DNA of 64,000 nt from Lewinellaceae bacterium. GTDB taxonomy: Bacteria > Bacteroidota > Bacteroidia > Chitinophagales > Saprospiraceae. Every line of letters starts with the position of its first letter. The stretch's first letter is position 1. Of the stretch, positions 58,749 to 64,000 are shown in pieces. The translations under genes were made by a program, and so were the position numbers. Under the pieces are notes generated by a model, which made no database searches, was not told where the DNA came from, and saw nothing but the letters and a program-made list of their open reading frames with translations. The DNA is taken from contig JADJWX010000015.1 of assembly GCA_016716135.1 (NCBI GenBank), forward strand, positions 98,135 through 162,134. The letters run 5' to 3'.

Positions 58749-60851
58749 ATGGTGTACCCGCAACATCGGAAAACAACATACCTGCGAGCCCTGCTTTGGG
58801 TGGGAGTTGCCTTGCTTTGGCAAGGTCCGCTTCAGGCGCAGATATCGGATTCGCTGGCCCGGTTGCTCACAACTGCACCTGCCGACACGCAGCGGGTCAT
58901 CCTGCTTACTGATTATGCCTGGGAGATCAATGAAACCCAGACCGACGAAGCCGACCGGCGCCTGCAGGAAGCCATTCAACTGGCCAAAAAACTCAACTAC
59001 CTGCGCGGCGAAGCAGCCGCCCGGAACGGCCTGGGAGTCGTAGAAGAAATTCGCGGCAATTTTGATCGCGCCCAACAACACTACCAGCAAGCCCTTGACC
59101 TGCGCCGCAAACTGGGCGATCAAAAAGAAATCGCTGCCTCCCTCAACAATCTGGGAGTATTGTTTGAAATGATCGGACGCTTCGACCTGGCACTGAAATA
59201 CCACCGCGACAACCTGGAAATTCAGGAACAACTGGCCGATACCGTACGCATCGCCCGTGCTCAATTTAATATCGCCGGCGCCTATCAGGAAATGGGCCTG
59301 TACAACGAAGCCCAAACCTACCTGTACGATGCCCGCGCCATCCTTGAGGCCCAACGTGATCTGGATGGTATGGCCAAAGTGTACACTCAACTGGGGCACA
59401 TCCGCTTCGAACTCGACCGCTACGACGAGGCGTATGGATTTTACAAACTGGCGCTGGAAATTCGCGAACAACTCGACGATCCCGGGCGGCTGGCCGAAGC
59501 GCTCACCGACTACGCCAATGCCCTCGACGAACGCGACTCCGCCGACGTTGCTGTAGCCTACTACCTGCGCGCGCTCGATTTGTGGGAACAACTGGACGAC
59601 CGCCCGGGGCAGGCCAATGTGTATATCAATCTTGGTGATGCCCATAAACATCTGGCCAACTACCAACTGGCGTTGCAATACCTGCGCCAGGCGGAGCGCA
59701 TTTGCCTGGAATTTGACGACAAGGTCGGTCTGATGGAAGTTTACAACACCATCGGCGACACCTACTCCCGGGCCGGGCAGCAACAGAAATCGCTGGAGTT
59801 TGTCCGGAAATTTTACGCGATTGCCCAGGAAACCAACGACAACAAATACATCCAGGGCGCTTTCAAAGATTTTGCCGAGGTGTATGCCAAAATTGGCGAC
59901 TACCGCAAGGCCTACGATTACCGCGTGCAGTACGACGAGTTTCGCTACAACAACCTGAATGAAAAGATCAGTACGGAGTTTGCCCGCAAGGAGGCCTTGT
60001 TTGAAGATGAAAAACGCAAACAACAGATCGAGCGCCAGCAAAACGCACTCGAATTGCAGGCTGTGCGGATCGCCGAATCGACTACCCGCCAATATGCCCT
60101 GCTCGGCGGCGCGTTTGCCCTGCTTATTCTGGTTGCCCTGCTGTTTAATCGAAACCGTATTCGCGCGCGCAGCAACCGCGAACTGGCTGCCAAAAACGCC
60201 GCCATCGAACACGAACGCCAGCGCGCCGATGAGTTGCTGACCAACATCCTGCCCGCGGCTACAGCGGCCGAACTCAAGGCCCACGCCAGCGTACAGCCGG
60301 TGCGCTACGAGTCGGTCACCGTAATGTTCACCGATTTTGAAGGCTTTACCAAAATTGCTGAAAATGTTTCCTTCGAGGTGCTGATCAGTGAGCTGAACGA
60401 ATGTTTCAGCCTCTTCGACGACATTGTGAAAAAATACGGCCTGGAAAAGATCAAAACCATCGGCGACGCCTACATGTGTGCAGGCGGCCTGCCCACGCCC
60501 AACAATACCCACCCGGTGGATGTGGTACGTGCTGCCATCGACATGCAAACCGAATTACAGGCGCTGATGCTGCAGAAAAAAGCCGAGGACAAACCTGTCT
60601 TCAACATGCGCATCGGCATACACACCGGCCCGGTGGTAGCGGGCGTGGTAGGCAGCCACAAATTTGCCTACGACATTTGGGGCGACACCGTAAACACCGC
60701 CGCCCGGCTGGAGCAAAGCAGCGCGTCGCACAAAATCAATATTTCGGAAACGACCTACCTGCAGGTCAAAGATCTGTTTTCGTGTACCTACCGCGGGGAG
60801 CTGACGGCGAAGAATAAGGGGCAGGTGAAAATGTATTTTGTGGAGTATTAA
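58749..60851 (+). CDS. TPR-repeat adenylate/guanylate cyclase
   Basis: 700 residues. A signal or N-terminal hydrophobic segment is followed by about eight tetratricopeptide repeats (residues 60-400; examples AARNGLGVVEEIRGNFDRAQQHYQQAL and AASLNNLGVLFEMIG). A transmembrane helix (about 449-469) and a short coiled coil precede the class III cyclase domain. MFTDFEGFT has the metal Asp D529, and IGDAYM has D573. DIWGDTVNTAARLEQ is typical. The N-terminal sensor is periplasmic, so an envelope signal would set cyclic nucleotide output. The stop overlaps the DUF4294 gene by four bases. Confidence 0.92.
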   Translation: MVYPQHRKTTYLRALLWVGVALLWQGPLQAQISDSLARLLTTAPADTQRVILLTDYAWEINETQTDEADRRLQEAIQLAKKLNYLRGEAAARNGLGVVEEIRGNFDRAQQHYQQALDLRRKLGDQKEIAASLNNLGVLFEMIGRFDLALKYHRDNLEIQEQLADTVRIARAQFNIAGAYQEMGLYNEAQTYLYDARAILEAQRDLDGMAKVYTQLGHIRFELDRYDEAYGFYKLALEIREQLDDPGRLAEALTDYANALDERDSADVAVAYYLRALDLWEQLDDRPGQANVYINLGDAHKHLANYQLALQYLRQAERICLEFDDKVGLMEVYNTIGDTYSRAGQQQKSLEFVRKFYAIAQETNDNKYIQGAFKDFAEVYAKIGDYRKAYDYRVQYDEFRYNNLNEKISTEFARKEALFEDEKRKQQIERQQNALELQAVRIAESTTRQYALLGGAFALLILVALLFNRNRIRARSNRELAAKNAAIEHERQRADELLTNILPAATAAELKAHASVQPVRYESVTVMFTDFEGFTKIAENVSFEVLISELNECFSLFDDIVKKYGLEKIKTIGDAYMCAGGLPTPNNTHPVDVVRAAIDMQTELQALMLQKKAEDKPVFNMRIGIHTGPVVAGVVGSHKFAYDIWGDTVNTAARLEQSSASHKINISETTYLQVKDLFSCTYRGELTAKNKGQVKMYFVEY

Positions 60852-61474
60852 TTCAACCACCAATCGGGCCGGCCAAAATCATAGTCCAGGAAAATCTCAT
60901 CGAGCAAGGGGTCGGCCCCGGGCTGGTAGCCGTTTTTCAGGTCGTAGTCCCACAATTTGCCCAGGTTGTGCCAGTAGGTCGCCGTTAGCCCGCCGCGGGT
61001 TTCCTTGATCAGGTTGAAAAACGACTTGTTGGTTTCTTTTTCCACCATTTTAATCAGCACTTTTCCTTCGGTGCGCGACAGTTTTTTCATTTGTTCTTTA
61101 AAGTCCTCCTTCAGTTCTTTTTGCTCTTTGCGGAGGTAGCGCCGGCGCTGGCGTTTGTTCATGTCTTTTGTTTCCGCCTCAATTTCTTCATACAGGCTGA
61201 TCGCCTGAAGGGCATAGGGGTACACCTTGCGCGCAGCGCGCCAGTACAGGTAATACTGGCGTTGCTCGGCAAAATTTGCAAATTTTCGCCGTGCCACCAC
61301 GCGCACAAGATTGAGCGACATGATAAAGGTGGAGTCGCCATTTTCCACTTCCAGGCGCGCCCAGGCGCCCTGCGGCACACGTGTGGTGTCGGTGGGCAGG
61401 GCAGTTACACCCCCTTGCGCCATCGCCCGGGGAGCAGCCAGAAACATAAGCAGGTAAAGGGACCAGGTTTTCAC
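60848..61474 (-). CDS. DUF4294 protein
   Basis: About 208 residues. A signal peptide (VKTWSLYLLMFLAAPRAMAQ) is followed by FANFAEQRQYYLYWRAARKVYPYALQA, a highly charged helix (DMNKRQRRRYLRKEQKELKEDF) and GGLTATYWHNLGKLWDYDLKNGYQPG, all characteristic. The family is mostly confined to Bacteroidota and has no known role. The GTG start beginning the signal peptide is preferred over an ATG 24 codons upstream. Confidence 0.88.
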   Translation of the reverse strand: MKTWSLYLLMFLAAPRAMAQGGVTALPTDTTRVPQGAWARLEVENGDSTFIMSLNLVRVVARRKFANFAEQRQYYLYWRAARKVYPYALQAISLYEEIEAETKDMNKRQRRRYLRKEQKELKEDFKEQMKKLSRTEGKVLIKMVEKETNKSFFNLIKETRGGLTATYWHNLGKLWDYDLKNGYQPGADPLLDEIFLDYDFGRPDWWLN

Positions 61475-61616
61475 GAGCGTAAAAAATGAGTTCGTTTGCA
61501 AGTAGTTGAATAACGTACAGCCCCGAATTTCGTTGCAGTGCGTCATGTCGATTTTCGGACGAAAAGCAACATAAAAGTAACATACCGGCCTGCACCATGC
61601 CGCACTAAAGAAAGTC

Positions 61617-61624
61617 TACTTTTG
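61617..61624 (+). promoter_or_regulatory. -7 element for the WecA-like gene
   Basis: TACTTTTG matches TAnnTTTG exactly, 26 bases before the ATG. No clear -33 element was recognised. Confidence 0.45.
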
Positions 61625-61649
61625 CCCCTGCAACCAGTTCAATCCGCAA

Positions 61650-62699
61650 ATGTTCGCCATCCTGCTTGGTTTTATTACGGCCTTTACCCTGTGCTACCTG
61701 GCTATCCCGCCCATCCTGCAGATAGCGCACAAAAAAAAGCTGTACGATGCGCCGAACGAACGCAGTGCCCACGCCGAGCCAACCCCGCCGCTTGGAGGTG
61801 TAGCCATCTTTGCCGGCGCCTGTTGCGGCATTGTACTTTGGGCACCTGAACACACATTTGGAAGTTTGCAACACGTTTTGGCTGCTCTGGTGATCATTTT
61901 CCTGATCGGCATCCGCGACGACCTGCTGCCCATGGCCCCCAAGAACAAACTGTTGGGCCAGGTACTCGCTGCGCTTATCCTGGTATACAAAGCCAATGTG
62001 AAAATCAGCAGTCTCGACGGCATTTTCGGCATTCAGGAGTTACCCGAACTGGCGGGGTTTGGGCTTTCCGTGGTAGCTATTGTTGGCCTGATCAACGCCT
62101 TCAACCTCATTGACGGCATCAACGGCCTGGCTGGCAGTACCGGCCTGCTGGCCTGCCTGACGCTGGGGCTTTGGTTTGCCGGGGCAGGGCACGTGGAATT
62201 TGCCGTGGTGGCTTTTTCGCTGGCGGGCGCACTGGTGGCTTTTTTAAAGTACAATGTCACGCCGGCCCGCATTTTTATGGGCGACACCGGGGCTATGCTC
62301 ACCGGAGCCGTGTGCGCCGTTTTAGCCATCAAATTTATCGAACTGGATCGCCTGCTACCCCCAGAAAGCACTTTCCGGCTGGGCGCTGCGCCTGCCATTG
62401 CGACGGCAGTTCTAATTCTCCCCTTGTTTGACACCCTTTGGGTCATGGTACGCCGGTTTTTGCAAGGCCGCTCCCTGTTTTACCCCGACCGCAGCCACAT
62501 CCATCACATGTTGCTCGATACCGGCCTGAGCCACATGCAGGCCACCGGTATTCTGGTACTGCTCAACGCGCTGATCATCCTTTGGGTGGTGGCGCTGCAT
62601 GGCTGGGGTACGAGTTGGTTGTTGCTGCTCCAATTAGGTTTTGCCCTGGCATTGGCTATCGGACTACACCGGTATGGGCGCCTGGTAATACGCCGGTAA
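61650..62699 (+). CDS. Undecaprenyl-phosphate glycosyl-1-phosphate transferase (WecA/TagO family)
   Basis: 349 residues and about ten transmembrane helices. It would transfer a sugar phosphate (often GlcNAc-1-P) onto undecaprenyl phosphate, starting a surface polysaccharide. LYDAPNERSAHAEPTPPLGG, IGIRDDLLP, NAFNLIDGINGLAG, RIFMGDTGAMLTG and PDRSHIHHMLLDTG are the conserved blocks. The donor sugar is not decidable from sequence. Confidence 0.93.
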   Translation: MFAILLGFITAFTLCYLAIPPILQIAHKKKLYDAPNERSAHAEPTPPLGGVAIFAGACCGIVLWAPEHTFGSLQHVLAALVIIFLIGIRDDLLPMAPKNKLLGQVLAALILVYKANVKISSLDGIFGIQELPELAGFGLSVVAIVGLINAFNLIDGINGLAGSTGLLACLTLGLWFAGAGHVEFAVVAFSLAGALVAFLKYNVTPARIFMGDTGAMLTGAVCAVLAIKFIELDRLLPPESTFRLGAAPAIATAVLILPLFDTLWVMVRRFLQGRSLFYPDRSHIHHMLLDTGLSHMQATGILVLLNALIILWVVALHGWGTSWLLLLQLGFALALAIGLHRYGRLVIRR

Positions 62700-62834
62700 A
62701 CGCCGGCTATCCTGTAAAATCCCGACCTTACCGGTACTTTTCACCCGGGCTAACACCTGTTTTATCCAAACAACCCGGTATTTCCAGGGCCGTTCATGCA
62801 TCTTTGCCGGCACTGGAAACAAAATTTATCCGCC

Positions 62835-64000
62835 ATGCTAAAAAATGTTCTACTTGCTTTTCCGCTTTTTCTTGTTTGCCTGAGCCTGACCGCCCAATCC
62901 TCCGCCCTTGAAGTGTACAAAATTTTCGAGGCCAAATGCATCAGCTGCCACGACCACGCCTCCCCGGAAGCAGGTTTGGATTTGGAAGGTGTTGGCGCTA
63001 CCCCTGAATTACGGGCCATTAATGTGGCCAGCCAACTGCTCAATGCCAAACCGACAAACGTTCACGCGCAAAATCAGGGTTACAAACGCATTTACCCGGG
63101 CCGCCCCGACCGCAGTTTGCTTTTCCGGAAAATAAATAATGGTTTTGAACCCTACGTAGAGCCGCTGCACGCCAATGAAGGCGGCTCTATGCCCGCTTAT
63201 CCGCAACCGGGCGGCGCGCTGACTGACCTGGAAAAAGAGGTGATCCGGCAATGGATCCTGTTTGGCGGCAAAAGCACCGGCACGCAATTCAGTAAGGCCG
63301 TGCTGGATGAATTTTACAGTGGGAACGGCGAAAAAAGCTTCCCCGACGGCCCGCCCCCCGCTCCGGCACCCGGCGAAGGGTTTCAACTAAAAATGGGCCC
63401 TTTTTACCTGGCTGCCGATGGCGAAGTGGAATATTTTCAAAAATACGAACTCCAGCTGCCCGAAAATGTGGAGGTCAACCGGATGGAAATGCTCATCTCA
63501 CCGTATTCGCATCATTTCCTGGCCTACAATTTTTTGAGCGCCTCCGGCGCAAACGCGATCCCGCACGGCCTTCGGCTAAACTCATACCACAACGACATCA
63601 ACCTCGTAGCCGCCGTGCAGGAAAAAACCGACCTGCGCTTGCCGCAAGGCACCGCCTTCCGCTGGGATAAAAACATCGTGCTTGATCTGAACGCCCACTA
63701 CATCAACTACCTGCTCACCCGGCCCTACCAATGCGAAGTGTATGTCAATGTGTACACCCAACCTCCGGGCACTGCAGGGCAGGAGATGAAGGCTGCCCTG
63801 CTCGTGAACGGCCTGATCAATATCCCCAACAACGGCAACACCATCACCCACACAAAGGCAGAATTTCAGTTTGGCGCCGACAGCCTCTACATCTGGGGCC
63901 TGATGGGACATACCCACAAGTACGGCACCGGCTACAAAGTGTGGAAACGTTTGGCGAACGGCCAGAAAGGCGAATTGATCTACGATGCCGCCTGCCCGCT
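62835..64000 (+). CDS. Cytochrome c / copper monooxygenase-like protein, truncated by the window
   Basis: 388 codons are visible and the frame stays open to the edge. Signal peptide (about 1-20). A CISCHDH heme motif (CxxCH) sits near residue 37 in a c-type cytochrome domain of about 110 residues. The C-terminal part has beta strands and the copper-ligand-like GLMGHTHKYGTGYKVWKR, which resembles the ascorbate-dependent copper monooxygenase C-domain. The combination suggests a periplasmic or surface redox enzyme of unknown substrate. A CATCTTTG box lies 29 bases upstream. Confidence 0.8.
   Translation, partial: MLKNVLLAFPLFLVCLSLTAQSSALEVYKIFEAKCISCHDHASPEAGLDLEGVGATPELRAINVASQLLNAKPTNVHAQNQGYKRIYPGRPDRSLLFRKINNGFEPYVEPLHANEGGSMPAYPQPGGALTDLEKEVIRQWILFGGKSTGTQFSKAVLDEFYSGNGEKSFPDGPPPAPAPGEGFQLKMGPFYLAADGEVEYFQKYELQLPENVEVNRMEMLISPYSHHFLAYNFLSASGANAIPHGLRLNSYHNDINLVAAVQEKTDLRLPQGTAFRWDKNIVLDLNAHYINYLLTRPYQCEVYVNVYTQPPGTAGQEMKAALLVNGLINIPNNGNTITHTKAEFQFGADSLYIWGLMGHTHKYGTGYKVWKRLANGQKGELIYDAACP

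Noticed and set aside
58731..60548. Long minus-strand open frame of about 605 codons
   Set aside because: It is entirely antisense to the TPR cyclase, whose domains are clear, and its translation shows no family similarity.

Overview
The window comes from a member of the Bacteroidota, most likely the Saprospiria/Chitinophagia side of the phylum (inference). The evidence is several type IX secretion (T9SS) sorting domains, including one gliding-motility type domain, SprB-like repeats, protein families largely confined to this phylum (DUF4294, DUF3127, DUF4159, GYDIA-type GHMP kinase), a BlaI/M56/TonB sensor pair, an OstA-like protein, and TAnnTTTG promoter elements without Shine-Dalgarno leaders. 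Coding density is high. No rRNA, tRNA, CRISPR array, prophage or complete insertion sequence was found.

Layout. 1-5.7 kb: pyruvate-kinase-like protein, RNase HII, hypoxanthine phosphoribosyltransferase, a P-loop ATPase of uncertain role and a small membrane protein. 5.7-8 kb: palindromes and a MITE-like element around two membrane genes, one a class III cyclase. 8-15.4 kb: a T9SS cargo with four long repeats, a thermolysin-like T9SS protease and an OstA-like protein whose 5' end runs into a nested inverted-repeat element. 15.8-22.1 kb: DCC-family protein, peptide-binding lipoprotein, DUF3127 protein with an SSB-like tail, a secreted Trp-repeat protein and a large adhesin-like protein. 22.2-30.4 kb: MltA, Nudix hydrolase, T9SS esterase, the TonB/M56/BlaI locus, DUF4350 and OmpA-like proteins.

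30.5-42 kb is mostly housekeeping: UDP-glucose dehydrogenase, glycogen phosphorylase, aroA plus a GHMP kinase, SMUG2-type glycosylase, a pssA-purS-rsmI cluster and hisS. 42-50.9 kb: dtd, AhpD-like protein, beta-barrel proteins, M3 peptidase, DUF4159, viroplasmin-type RNase H, then an ECF sigma / anti-sigma-like / DUF4097 operon. 50.9-64 kb: RDD protein, dapD, MlaE permease, SDR, Bcp peroxiredoxin, flippase-like protein, LpxH-like phosphoesterase, the protein usually misnamed asparagine synthetase B, a TPR adenylate cyclase, DUF4294, a WecA/TagO-type transferase and a truncated cytochrome c / copper-monooxygenase-like gene.

The genes mostly serve core metabolism and the cell envelope: lipid A and phospholipid handling, peptidoglycan precursors and turnover, OstA, MlaE and secreted T9SS cargo. 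Three sensory modules stand out: BlaI/M56, ECF sigma/anti-sigma, and two unrelated class III cyclases. No classical defence island is visible. The least explained items are the W-x6-W repeat protein, the anti-sigma-like protein with three copies of one motif, the A6 frameshift at the blaI-M56 junction with its three-half-site operator candidate, the P-loop ATPase, and a set of palindromic or short-period intergenic repeats, one of which appears to have replaced the start of the OstA-like gene.
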